NCBI RefSeq assembly: GCF_009664855.1
Contig: NZ_CP045928.1
Location: 2,621,688 to 2,685,687, forward strand
Direction of reading: 5' to 3'
DNA from: Flavobacterium sp. SLB02
Lineage (GTDB): Bacteria; Bacteroidota; Bacteroidia; Flavobacteriales; Flavobacteriaceae
DNA: 64,000 bases
Notes under the pieces: model-generated
What the model was told of the DNA's origin: nothing
What the model saw: only the letters and a program-made list of their open reading frames with translations
Database searches by the model: none
Shown: piece by piece, positions 34,109 through 44,700 of the stretch
Position numbering within the stretch: the first letter of the stretch is position 1
Layout of the letters: every line of letters begins with the position of its first letter
Position numbers and translations under genes: made by a program

Positions 34109-34966
34109 AAATAAATCTTTTAGTTTTAGAATATAAACTTTAAAAACTAAAAATGATTTTCTTCAACATTCATAAATAGCATCAAAGTGCCTAAATATCG
34201 ACATTCAATAAAAATTTACTGAAAGCTTACATTATTCATGGTTTGTAGTGAAGTATAGTGTGGTAAATCTTCCGAAAGTATTCAAAGCCTATTTTCGTTA
34301 AAAAAATAATCTCATTAACTTACATTAGAATCTTTACAAATTTGAAATACTATGAGATAGTCATGAAACGAATATAAGCTTACTCTTGCTGTATTTATAC
34401 ATTAAATAAGAATTTACACAAAAAACACTGTCTTCCTTATAGTTATGTTATTTATTTTTGTAATTTTATTCGTTCAAATACGCGAAACCACCCTTTCTAC
34501 GAGCCTAAAAACATGTTTTATCAGTACATTTTTCCATAAAAAGCTACTTTTTTTATCGAAAAATCAATCCGCGAATTCAGAATTTATACATCAAAATTTA
34601 TCTGACATAAAAAGGACATTTCATGACATGAAAAAGCCGTTTTATAACATCTTTTTCTGGTGATAGGTAATAGATATATAATTTTAAAATCAAATTAAGG
34701 AAACAGTGTTTATTAGCATACAATATTATTGAGGTATAAAAACAAAATGCAAAATCTTCGAAAGGTTTTACTTTTTGAAAGTTTCTGGTTCAAAATCTGA
34801 ATTATAATATAATCACTCTACAAAAACAGGTAAAAATACCTGTATATGAGACATTTATAAAAAGTAAATTAGCGTTCTATTAAAATACGATAGCGTTCTG
34901 TTTTATAAAAAAATAGTCGTAATCTAAAACTAAATCTAATCATTAACTATTTAAATCAATATAATT
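34109..34966. other. Long leader region of the tail-collar cluster
   Basis: About 860 bp with no convincing gene; a 72-codon plus ORF (34445-34663) is AT-rich and judged spurious. It contains a small perfect hairpin, ACAGGTA-AAAA-TACCTGT (34826-34843), and the direct repeat described separately at 34870-34899. The long, gene-free leader before the first tail-collar ATG suggests complex regulation. Confidence 0.5.
34870..34899 (+). promoter_or_regulatory. Exact 9-bp direct repeat, 12-bp spacer (LytTR-like site)
   Basis: TAGCGTTCT at 34870-34878 recurs exactly at 34891-34899, i.e. period 21 bp with a 12-bp spacer. LytTR-family regulators such as AgrA bind paired ~9-bp direct repeats with a 12-13 bp spacer, with GTT in each half; GTT is present here, though the rest of the consensus is only partly matched. 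It lies 67 bp upstream of the first tail-collar gene. Confidence 0.5.
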
Positions 34967-35506
34967 ATGGAAGGAACAATTGGAGAAATACGTCTAATGG
35001 CTGGAAGTTATGCACCTGTCAATTGGGCATTTTGTAATGGTCAGATACTTGCAGTACAAAGCAACACTCCATTATTTGCTATTATAGGTACCACATATGG
35101 CGGAAATGGCTCCACTACATTTGCATTGCCCAATTTGGGCGGTCGTACAGTTATTGGAAGTGGTCAGGGAGTAGGTTTATCAGATTATGATTTAGGTCAG
35201 ATATCCGGAACAAATGCGATAACACTAACAAGTTTAGAACTCCCTTCACACACACATGTCTCTTTGGCTTCGATTTCAATTCCTGCTTATTCAGATTCAG
35301 GTGATCTTGATACGCCCGCTGGAAACACTCTTGCCGCTAAACCCAATATGTACAGTTCAGCACCAGGTGAAGATGATATGAAACCTACTGCATTCGGTGT
35401 AACTGTTGGGCCAATTGGCTCGGGGCAGCCAATCACTATAACTCAACCCACATTGGGCATGAATTACATGATCTGTTTAGTTGGAAATTTTCCTCCCCGC
35501 TCATAA
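34967..35506 (+). CDS. Tail-collar (MdpB-type) protein 1 of 3
   Basis: A 179-aa protein of the phage tail collar / microcystin-dependent protein family. It has the family start GEIRLMAGSYAPVNWAFCNG, GTTYGGNGSTTFALPNLGGR, a central ELPSHTHV and the end LGMNYMICLVGNFPPRS. There is no signal peptide. Family members are short fibre-type proteins found in phage tails but also as chromosomal triplets without other phage genes, as here. It is the first of three equal-length tandem paralogs; 47 bp separates it from the second. Role unknown: a trimeric surface fibre or adhesive tip is plausible. Confidence 0.85.
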   Translation: MEGTIGEIRLMAGSYAPVNWAFCNGQILAVQSNTPLFAIIGTTYGGNGSTTFALPNLGGRTVIGSGQGVGLSDYDLGQISGTNAITLTSLELPSHTHVSLASISIPAYSDSGDLDTPAGNTLAAKPNMYSSAPGEDDMKPTAFGVTVGPIGSGQPITITQPTLGMNYMICLVGNFPPRS

Positions 35507-35553
35507 ACGAACAAACTCAAAAACTATAATTTAAATCTAAAAATATATTAATT

Positions 35554-36093
35554 ATGGAAGGAAATTTAGGAGAAATCCGATTATTTGCCGGAAACTTCCC
35601 ACCAGCAAATTGGGCTTATTGCGATGGATCTTCACAAAGTATTGCTAACTATGACGCTCTTTTTGTCATAATAGGCACCACATATGGCGGAGATGGTGTA
35701 TCAACATTTAATCTTCCTGATCTTCGTGGCCGAGTTCCAGTTGGTGTTGGTCAGGGCATAGGCCTGCCTAATGTTGTACTGGGTCAGATAGGCGGAACAG
35801 AAACAACTACTATGACCATAAATCAAATGCCCACACATAGTCATATTGGAACCGGGTCAGTTGCAATAGCTACCGTTAATGCACCAGGAAATACAGGATC
35901 ACCAACAGGAAATGTTTTAGCCGGTTTAACAAAAGCTTATACCGCAATACCAGGCGACGATACGCTAAAAACCGCTGCGGCAACGGTTACTCTTACAAAT
36001 ACAGGCAACACTACTCCTTTCAGTATTATACAACCTTATCTTTCTACAAATTACATTATTTGTATGCAGGGTATTTTTCCAACTAGAAACTAA
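35554..36093 (+). CDS. Tail-collar (MdpB-type) protein 2 of 3
   Basis: A 179-aa paralog of the preceding gene: GEIRLFAGNFPPANWAYCDG, GTTYGGDGVSTFNLPDLRGR, QMPTHSHIG and a C-terminal LSTNYIICMQGIFPTRN. The middle is enriched in Thr/Gly/Asn, which fits a beta-fibre. The conserved RGR after the LPD motif and the FPxR end are as in MdpB proteins. Its start context (AATTATGGAAGGAA) is identical to that of the other two copies. There is no signal peptide or lipobox, so if it reaches the surface the route is unknown. Confidence 0.85.
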   Translation: MEGNLGEIRLFAGNFPPANWAYCDGSSQSIANYDALFVIIGTTYGGDGVSTFNLPDLRGRVPVGVGQGIGLPNVVLGQIGGTETTTMTINQMPTHSHIGTGSVAIATVNAPGNTGSPTGNVLAGLTKAYTAIPGDDTLKTAAATVTLTNTGNTTPFSIIQPYLSTNYIICMQGIFPTRN

Positions 36094-36108
36094 CTAAAAA
36101 CAATAATT

Positions 36109-36648
36109 ATGGAAGGAATAATCTCAGAAATTCGATTATTTGCTGGAAATTTTGCACCTAAATTTTGGGCAATTTGTGCGGGCCAAACACTTAATATTAA
36201 CACTAACCAGGCATTATTCAGTCTTTTAGGGACTACATACGGAGGTAACGGAATTCAAACCTTTCAATTGCCTGATTTTAGAGGACGAATTGCTGCAGGA
36301 ACAGGTCCTGCGCAAGGAATTACTCAATTTCCATTAGGTGCCAAAACTGGTACAAATACTGTAACGGCAACTCTTTCAAATCTGCCATTGCATACACATG
36401 CAGCTCAGGGTTCATTGACATTAAAGGCGTTTGCAGATACAGGAGATACAGGGTCTGCATCAGATGCCAGTCTGGCCTCTTTACCCAATCTTTATTCTAC
36501 AGCTACACCAGATAGTGCTTTAAAGCCAGTAACAGCTGTAATAACAATAGGACAAACAGGAAATAACCAGCCCATGTCAATTCAACAGCCTTATTTGGGC
36601 CTGAATTATATAATATGCCTTCAGGGGCTTTTCCCTTCAAGAAACTAA
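36109..36648 (+). CDS. Tail-collar (MdpB-type) protein 3 of 3
   Basis: A 179-aa third copy: SEIRLFAGNFAPKFWAICAG, GTTYGGNGIQTFQLPDFRGR, NLPLHTHAAQG and a C-terminal LGLNYIICLQGLFPSRN. It starts only 15 bp after copy 2. The three copies have identical length but are clearly diverged in the middle, so the duplication is old and each copy is probably kept for a different position in a hetero-trimeric or layered fibre (inference). A terminator follows it directly. Confidence 0.85.
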   Translation: MEGIISEIRLFAGNFAPKFWAICAGQTLNINTNQALFSLLGTTYGGNGIQTFQLPDFRGRIAAGTGPAQGITQFPLGAKTGTNTVTATLSNLPLHTHAAQGSLTLKAFADTGDTGSASDASLASLPNLYSTATPDSALKPVTAVITIGQTGNNQPMSIQQPYLGLNYIICLQGLFPSRN

Positions 36649-36656
36649 CATAAATT

Positions 36657-36692
36657 ACCCATTAGAGTTTCTAATGGGTTGTTTTGTTTTTT
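36657..36692 (+). terminator. Intrinsic terminator after the tail-collar triplet
   Basis: ACCCATTAG (36657-36665), loop AGTTT, CTAATGGGT (36671-36679), then tgttttgtttttt. It separates the triplet from the binding-protein gene, so the downstream genes depend on read-through or on their own promoter. Confidence 0.8.
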
Positions 36693-36714
36693 AAAATTAT
36701 CTATTCAATTGCTT

Positions 36715-37845
36715 ATGAAAATAGCTTTACTCATGCCCCGATCTGTGATTTACCCTTCGATGTCTTTTGACATAATGGATGGATTTAAATCTGCCCTGAA
36801 AAAAACAAGCCACGACGAAAAACATGAAATTGTAACTGCCAGTATAGGAGTTGGCGGTAATAATAAGGAAATTTATACTTGTTCTGAACAATTACTCTTA
36901 AATGGTACAGATATTATAATTGCTTACATAAACCCTGTTACTGCTGAATTTATACAACCGCTTTTTGAAAGTTCGGGTAAATTATTGATTGTATTAGACA
37001 GCGGTTACCACTTTCAAAATTTTGAAAAAAAATTATCTAACGTTTATTTCATTTCATTAGAAGGTAATTTATGCTCACGGGCTATTGTTCGTAAAGCTAT
37101 CGAAGAAGGTCAAAATAATTTTGTTTTTACCTGTTCTTTTTATGATGCAGGATACCGCCCTCCCTACACGTATTCGACTGCTGCAGAAGACAAAGGAGCC
37201 ACTATTAGTTATAACCACATTACTCCTTTGAAACGTTCAGAATTAAACTTAAGTCCATTAGATCAATATATTGAACAGCATAAGGATGTCTCCATATTTA
37301 CCTCATTTTGCGGAGACATGGCAGAAGATTTCTTTAGAGAATCATCAAAATTAAAAAATATTGCTTCTTCAAAAACATACGGAAGTGGCTTTACAGCCGA
37401 AGAATTATGGCTCAATAAAATACCATATCCAGGATACAACTGGAGCTGTGCAGTTGCATGGTCTTCAGTTACTGACAATAAGGAAAATGAAGATTTTATA
37501 GCTACAATGAAAAATATTAAAGAACAGAAAGCGAATCTCTTTTCTCTTTTAGGATGGGAAGCTGCTTTGTTTATTACAAATTCAGATGGCCAGTCATTAG
37601 ATAATATTGCTATTGACTCCCCGAGAGGAAAAGTATACATGAATCCAAACACTGGATTTTCCGAAGCACCACTGTATTACGCTACTGTAACCAAAAATGA
37701 AGAAACAGGCAATTGCCTCTTAGAAAATATAACTGAAGTTTCGGGCTTGGAGGAAGAACGTGAACGCTTACAATATCATATCCTGGCTGTTCAAGATATA
37801 CCTTCAAATTCCTGGATTAATTCTTATGCCTGTCTGGAATCATGA
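36715..37845 (+). CDS. Signal-less periplasmic-binding-fold (type I, LivJ-like) protein
   Basis: A 376-aa protein started at the ATG at 36715 (KIALLMPRSVIYPSMSFDI), which fits the first beta strand of a type-I periplasmic binding fold; the earlier in-frame ATG at 36679 overlaps the terminator. Alternating Rossmann-like segments are seen (TDIIIAYINPVTAEFI, GKLLIVLDSGYHF, NFVFTCSFYDAGYRPPY, DVSIFTSFCGDMAEDFF), and GLLAWEAALF-like FSLLGWEAALFITN near the C-terminus. There is no signal peptide or lipobox, so unlike transporter subunits it should be cytoplasmic. Its stop overlaps the next gene's start by 4 bp (ATGA). Ligand unknown. Confidence 0.65.
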   Translation: MKIALLMPRSVIYPSMSFDIMDGFKSALKKTSHDEKHEIVTASIGVGGNNKEIYTCSEQLLLNGTDIIIAYINPVTAEFIQPLFESSGKLLIVLDSGYHFQNFEKKLSNVYFISLEGNLCSRAIVRKAIEEGQNNFVFTCSFYDAGYRPPYTYSTAAEDKGATISYNHITPLKRSELNLSPLDQYIEQHKDVSIFTSFCGDMAEDFFRESSKLKNIASSKTYGSGFTAEELWLNKIPYPGYNWSCAVAWSSVTDNKENEDFIATMKNIKEQKANLFSLLGWEAALFITNSDGQSLDNIAIDSPRGKVYMNPNTGFSEAPLYYATVTKNEETGNCLLENITEVSGLEEERERLQYHILAVQDIPSNSWINSYACLES

Positions 37846-38780
37846 GTACTATTAGAGACATAGCGATTTTATGTAATAACAGAATGGCTTTTCCGGCTAT
37901 ACAAACTTTACATAGCCTTGGAAGGCTACATTCTATTGGAGTACCTGTAGAAAATGAAGATGTAAAAGCCTTTTGTGCTGTTTTTGCTTCAGATGCAGGA
38001 ATTAATTTAATAATAATTGAAAAATCGAAACTAAAATTTCAGCTTCAGGAAATCACGGCAATTAAGGATCTGAAATTCATTTTTACAATGACTTTTCCAT
38101 GGAAAGTCCCTGAAGAACTGATCAGACAACATCCTAATTTGTTTTATAATTTCCACTATGGTCTGTTGCCGGAAATGCGTGGAGCAGATCCTGTTTTTCA
38201 ATCGATCAAAAAACAAAAAAATGAAACTGGAATTTCTGTTCACGCTATAGAAAAAGAAATTGATAAGGGAAAAATAATCTTGCGAAAAACGCTTCCGCTG
38301 CATACAGATTTTACACATGGAATGTTATGCACTCATTTATCGTACCTCGCTTCTTATATTTTGCCAGAAGTATTAACGCTTCTGCATCGTAATGATGAAG
38401 GTATGCATCAGGATGAAACAGTAGCGGAATACTATAAAAAACCCACTATTGCTGATGTCAGCATTCAATGGGAACATCAGGATTCAAAATCAATTCAGGC
38501 TTTAGTAAATGCATGTAATCCCTGGAATAAAGGAGCTTACACGCATTGGAATGGTTTAAATGTACGAATAGTAGAAGTCTCACAAACGGATACACTGCGC
38601 GCAGATCAGCATGCTCCCGGAACTATTTTAGAAATAAATGAAAACAAGGGATTAATCATACAATGTTATAATAATACCCAATTGCGTATCAATACAGTTT
38701 ATACGGATGAAGGATTTATGAGTGGGCATAAATTGCTCGCTTTTGGTATCAAAAACGGTGAACAATTTGCCACTTTATAA
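37842..38780 (+). CDS. Formyltransferase-family protein (Fmt/sugar N-formyltransferase-like)
   Basis: A 312-aa protein. The N-terminal ~190 residues form the formyltransferase Rossmann domain with the catalytic Asn-His pair in LFYNFHYGLLPEMRGADPV and the catalytic Asp in KEIDKGKIILRKTLPL. A C-terminal OB-like domain (~205-310: VNACNPWNKGAYTHWNGL; GTILEINENKGLIIQC) resembles that of methionyl-tRNA formyltransferase. The motif set is that of 10-formyl-THF-dependent enzymes. The location, coupled to a binding-fold gene and next to an adhesin, argues for a modified sugar or peptide substrate rather than initiator tRNA; a real fmt elsewhere in the genome is expected. Its stop is 16 bp before the adhesin ATG. 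Confidence 0.75.
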   Translation: MSTIRDIAILCNNRMAFPAIQTLHSLGRLHSIGVPVENEDVKAFCAVFASDAGINLIIIEKSKLKFQLQEITAIKDLKFIFTMTFPWKVPEELIRQHPNLFYNFHYGLLPEMRGADPVFQSIKKQKNETGISVHAIEKEIDKGKIILRKTLPLHTDFTHGMLCTHLSYLASYILPEVLTLLHRNDEGMHQDETVAEYYKKPTIADVSIQWEHQDSKSIQALVNACNPWNKGAYTHWNGLNVRIVEVSQTDTLRADQHAPGTILEINENKGLIIQCYNNTQLRINTVYTDEGFMSGHKLLAFGIKNGEQFATL

Positions 38781-38796
38781 TTTAACTATCTTAATT

Positions 38797-41700
38797 ATGG
38801 AACATTTTTACTCTCAAATCAAAAAATTTTTAAATATCGCCTTGTTTTTGGGGATATTTTTACAAAGCTACATTGTGAATTCTCAGACTCTGGCAAACGG
38901 TGACCTTATTTTTACCGGCTACGATTCAAATTTCTCACAAACCGATGGTGGTGATGTATTTTCGTTTGTACTTCTTACCCCTATACCTGCAGGTACTGTA
39001 ATTAATTTTACAGACAGAGGCTATTTTGAAACCTTAACCTGGCAAGTTGTAAGTGGTACCGAAGGATCCATTTCATGGACTAGTGGAACTGCTATTGCGG
39101 CAGGAACAGAGGTCATGATAAAAGGTATGACTGCTTCGACTTATAACGTGGCTACTGGTGCTACAACAACAAATGGTACCGTAGTTATTACCGAAGGAAC
39201 TATGACAAATGGACTAAATTTATCTTTTACGGGAGATCAGGTTATCGCTTTTCAAGGCGGTGCAGGCTCTGTTACTGGAAGCGGAGTTACCCTTATTAGT
39301 GGATTACATTATTTTCGTTGTGCTACTGCACCGGGAACCTCTCAGGCAACCTGGGATCCTGATGCCTGTGCCAACGGAACAAATGGCTCTATCAGGCCTC
39401 CGGCTCTAATTGCAGGTACAAGTGCATTTTATACAGGAGGTTCTACTCCTAGCGCTGCAAAGTTTAATCTAAGCAGTACTGATCCTATTACTACTATAGC
39501 ACAAATTAGAACCGCAGTCATGAATCCGTCAAACTGGACACTTTCTGCTATTTCACTTGCCATGCCATCAGCTGCTCCTTTTTTAGGAACACCACCAGCA
39601 ATTACTGGTAATCCGCCTAACAGAACGCTTTGTATTGGCGGTACCACTACTTTTCCAATTACCGCAACGAATGCCAGTGGTTATCAATGGCAGGAAAATA
39701 CAGGAAGTGGTTTTGCAAACCTTTCTAATACAGCACCTTATTCTGGCGTAACTTCAGCAACTTTAACCATAACAGGAGTAACGGCAGCGATGAGCGGTTA
39801 CACCTATAGATGTATTGCAAGCGGAACTGGCACAGCCACCTCTAATCCGGCAACATTAACTGTCCCTAGTACAACTGTTATTACAACTGCACAAAGCAAT
39901 GTTACCTGTAATGGCGGAAACAATGGTTCAGCCACTGTATCAGCTTCAGGAAGTTTTCCACCCTATACGTATTTATGGTCCTCTTCGGCGGGTACAGCAG
40001 CAACCGCAACAAATCTTACTGCAGGAACTTATACAGTTACGGCTACAGATAATATTGGATGTCCTACACCATATACTGTAACAATAACAGAGCCTACGTT
40101 AGCAGCTTCATCGCCATCAATAACGACCCAACCTGCTTCTTATTCAGCTTGTACAGGATCAACTGCTTCATTTACAGTTGCTGCAACAAATACTGCAACT
40201 TATCAATGGCAGGTAGACAATGGCTCCGGATATGCTAATATTACCAATGGAGGTGCTAGTCCTAATTACTCCGGATCTAATACTGCAAACCTTAGCATAA
40301 GTTCTATTACTTCTGGAATGAATGGTTATTCTTACCGAGTTGTACTTACAAGTTCATGCTCCAATACAATTGCATCGAATGGTTTGGCGCAATTAAATGT
40401 AACTTCGCTACCAGTAGCTACAGCAATACCTGCTTCTGCATCAATTTGTAGCGGAACTTCTCCAAATATTGCTTTAACATCAGCACCAGGTGGTGCTACA
40501 TTCTCCTGGACAGTTGTTACAACAAGTGGTACAGTTACTGGTGCTTCTGCTAGTTCGGGGACTTCTATCAATCAGACTCTTACTGGCAATGGTATTGTTA
40601 CTTATACCGTAACACCTAGTCTTAATAGTTGTTCTGGTACACCGATTACCGTAGTCATTACAGTTAATCCTCTTCCCTCTATAGCAGCACAACCTTCAGC
40701 TTCTACCATATGTGCAGGAGCCAATACAACTTTTTCTGTAACTGCTACTAATGCCACTGGCTATCAATGGCAGGTAGATCAGGGTGCTGGTTTTTCTAAT
40801 ATTTCAAATGGAGCACCTTATTCAGGAGCCACTACAGCTACACTTACTATAACAGGAGCCACTACTGGACTTAATGGATATGTTTACAGAGCTGTCGCTA
40901 CAGGTACATGTATACCAAATGCAGTTTCAAACGCTGCCGCACTTACTATTAATTCTGCACCGGGTATTACAACACAACCTTCTGCCAGTACAATCTGTGT
41001 AGGAGCGAATGCTACCTTTTCTGTTACAGCTTCTGGTGCTACCGGATATCAATGGCAAGTAGATCAGGGTGCTGGTTTTTCTAATATTGCAAATGGGGCT
41101 CCTTACTCTGGAGCAACTACTGCAACACTTACTATAACAGGAGCAACTGTTGGATTAAATGGTTATGTTTACAGAGTTGTCGCTACAGGGGCATGTACAC
41201 CTGATGCCGTTTCAAACACTGCAGCTCTTACCATAAATTCTGCACCCGCCATTACCACACAACCTAGTAATAGTATTACCTGTTTAGGTACAAATGCTAC
41301 TTTTACCGTTGCTGCTTCCAATGCTACCGGATATCAATGGCAGGTAAATCAAGGTGCTGGTTTCTTTAATATTCCAAATATTGCTCCTTATTCCGGAGCA
41401 ACTACAGCAACACTTACCATAACAGGTGTTACTGCCGATATGGATGGATATGTATACCGGGTTGTAACGACAGGCTTATGTACACCTGCAGCTACATCTT
41501 CAGCAAGAACATTAACAATACCTATTATTATTGCAGGCGCATCACAAACTAATATTGCCTGTAATGGTGTTGCAACTGGTATTGCAACTGTTAGCCCAAC
41601 CGGAGGAACAGCTCCTTATACCTTTCTATGGTCTAACAATGCGATTACTTCTTCTATAAGCGGCCTTACAGCAGGAACTTATAGTGTAACGATTAAAGAT

Positions 41701-44700
41701 GCTAACCAATGCGAAAAAATACAAAATTTCACAATAACTGAACCACCTGTATTAGTGGCGTCTCAAGGAGCAATAAACAATGTAAGCTGTAACGGAGGTT
41801 CTAACGGAACTGCTACGGTAAATGTTACGGGAGGAACAGGCATAGGCAGTTACACTTATTCATGGGCTCCAACAGGAGGTTCTGCCGCTACAGCATCAGG
41901 ACTTGCAGCTGGAACTTATACAGTAACCGTAACAGATGCTAATTCATGTCAAAAAACTTTACCTTTTACTATTACTGAACCTGCAGCCTTAGCTGTAACA
42001 TCTTCGCAAGTTGATATATTATGTAACGGATCTGCAACTGGATCTGCAACTCTAAATGCAACCGGAGGAACAGGAACAGGCACTTATACTTATTCATGGG
42101 CTCCGTCAGGAGGAACAGCTGCTACTGCTACTGGCTTAACTGCTGGTACTTATACAGTAACAATCACAGACGCTAACAGCTGCTCAACTACAAAATCAAT
42201 TACAATAACAGAACCTTTAACTCCATTAACTGCCTCTCAAGGAACAACTGTTAATGTAAATTGTTATGGACAAACTACCGGATCAGCTACCGTAAATGTA
42301 ACCGGCGGGACCGGTTCTTACTCTTACTCTTGGGCACCTTCTGGTGGTACAGGAGCTACAGCGTCAGGCTTATCCGCTGGAAATTATACTGTAACCATTT
42401 TCGATGATAATGGGTGTATGACATCTCAAAACTTTAACATCAGCCAGCCTGGAGCAGCACTTTCAGCAAGTACATCTTCAACAGGAGTTAGTTGTTATAA
42501 CGGATCAAATGGTACTGCAAGCGTAACGGTATCTGGAGGAACTCCTAATTATACTTATTCATGGGCACCTTCTGGAGGTACTGCCGATACAGCAACAGGG
42601 CTTACTGCCGGAAATTATACCTGTACAATTACTGATTCAAAAGGATGTATATTGATTCAACCTGTCACTGTTAGTGGTCCTTCTGCATTATCCAGTACGA
42701 TTGCAAAAGTAGACGTTTCCTGTAATGGAGGAACTAATGGATCAGCTACCGTAACAGCTTCTGGAGGAACTGGTGCATATACCTATTCATGGGCACCAAC
42801 AGGTGGAAATGCCGCAACAGCATCGGGGCTTCCTCAGGGAACTTATACCGTAACTGTTACTGATGCAAATAGTTGTTTTATAACTCAAAGCGTTACCATA
42901 GATCAGCCTGCATCTTTAACCGTTATCCCATCACAAACTGATGTTTTATGTAATGGTGGAGCTACCGCAACAGCAACTGTAACAACTAGCGGAGGAACTT
43001 TACCTTATACTTATGCGTGGTCACCGGCTGGCGGAACTGATGCAACTGCAACAGGGCTTAGCGTTGGAAACTATGCTTGTATGATTACTGATGCAAACGG
43101 GTGTACTTTTACACAATTTTTCGCAATTTCCGAACCTCCAACTCTTACTTCATCAATAACAAAAATAGATGCAACTTGCTTAATAGGCGGTCAATCAACT
43201 GTAAGTGTTAATGGCGGTACGCTCCCATATTCTTATTCATGGTCTCCATCAGGTGGAAACGCAGCAACTGCAACAGGTCTTAGCGCAGGAAATTATACAG
43301 TCATTGTTACTGATGGAAACGGATGTACCACTACCCAAAATACAGTTATTGGTACAACTAACACACTTGTTGCTACTACATCTCAAACTGATGTTTTATG
43401 TAATGGTGCAAATACAGGTTCAGCTTCGGTAGTTCCATCAGGAGCACCGGGTCCATTTAGTTATGTTTGGGCACCCTCTGGCGGAAATAGCGATACTGCA
43501 AGCAACCTTACAGCTGGTAACTATTCAGTAACAATAACTTCTGCAAATGGTTGTTCTATTGTAAAAAACTTTACAATTACTGAGCCTTCTGCTTTAACAG
43601 TTACTCCATCACAAATCGATCTGTTATGTAATGGTGGAACTACAGGACAAGCATCTGTAAGCGTAACAGGAGGAACTGGTGCATATACTTATGCATGGTC
43701 TCCATCAGGTGGAAATGCTGCAACTGCAACAGGACTTACTGCCGGAACTTATATGGTAACAATTACGGATGGTAACTTATGTCAAACCACACAATCGTTT
43801 ACAATTACAGAACCTAATGCTCTTACTGCTACAATTGCTCCAACAAATGTGAGCTGTAACGGAGGAACTAATGGATCTGCAACTGTAACAGTTTCTGGAG
43901 GAACTGGTGCATATACTTATGCATGGGCACCTACCGGAGGTACTGCCGATACAGCAACAGGACTTAGCGCAGGAACTTATACTGTAACAATTACTGATGC
44001 TAATAGCTGTACTACAACTCAAAGTGTTACTCTAACTGAACCAGCTGTTTTAGTCGCTTCTGTGGGAAGTCAAAGTGATATTACCTGCAACGGTCTTAAC
44101 AATGGATCTGCAACAGTAAATGTAACTGGCGGAACTGGAACTTATACCTACGCTTGGTCTCCATCAGGTGGAACTGCTGATACAGCAACTGGACTTAGCC
44201 CGGGAACTTATACTGTAACAGTAACAGATGCAAACAGTTGTACTGTAAATCAAAGTTTTACAATTATAGAACCAGCTGTTTTAACTTCTTCTATTACTGG
44301 TCAAACTTATATTTTATGCAATGGAGGAACTACAGGATCTGCGACTGTAACAGCAATTGGCGGAACTGGAGCTTATACTTATTCATGGTCTCCATCAGGT
44401 GGAACTGCTGATACAGCAACAGGACTTAGTGCCGGAACTTATACCGTAACTGTTACTGATGCTAAGAGCTGTACAACAACTCAAAGTGTTACGATAACTG
44501 AACCTAATGCTCTTACCGCTACAATAGTTCCAACAAACGTGAGCTGTAACGGAGGAACTACAGGAGCTGCAACCGTAACTGCAACTGGAGGAACTGGTGC
44601 ATATACTTATGCATGGTCACCTTCTGGAGGAACTGCAGCAACGGCAACAGAACTTACTGCGGGAACTTATATCGTAACGGTTACAGATGCCAATAGCTGT

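Noticed and set aside
34445..34663. 72-codon plus-strand ORF in the leader of the tail-collar cluster
   Set aside because: AT-rich, Phe/Lys/Ser-rich translation without domain-like pattern; it overlaps no good start context and is probably chance.
34967..36648. Prophage remnant, because of three phage tail-collar genes
   Set aside because: No other tail, head, integrase, lysis or packaging gene is near; the equal-length triplet is the known chromosomal MdpB arrangement.
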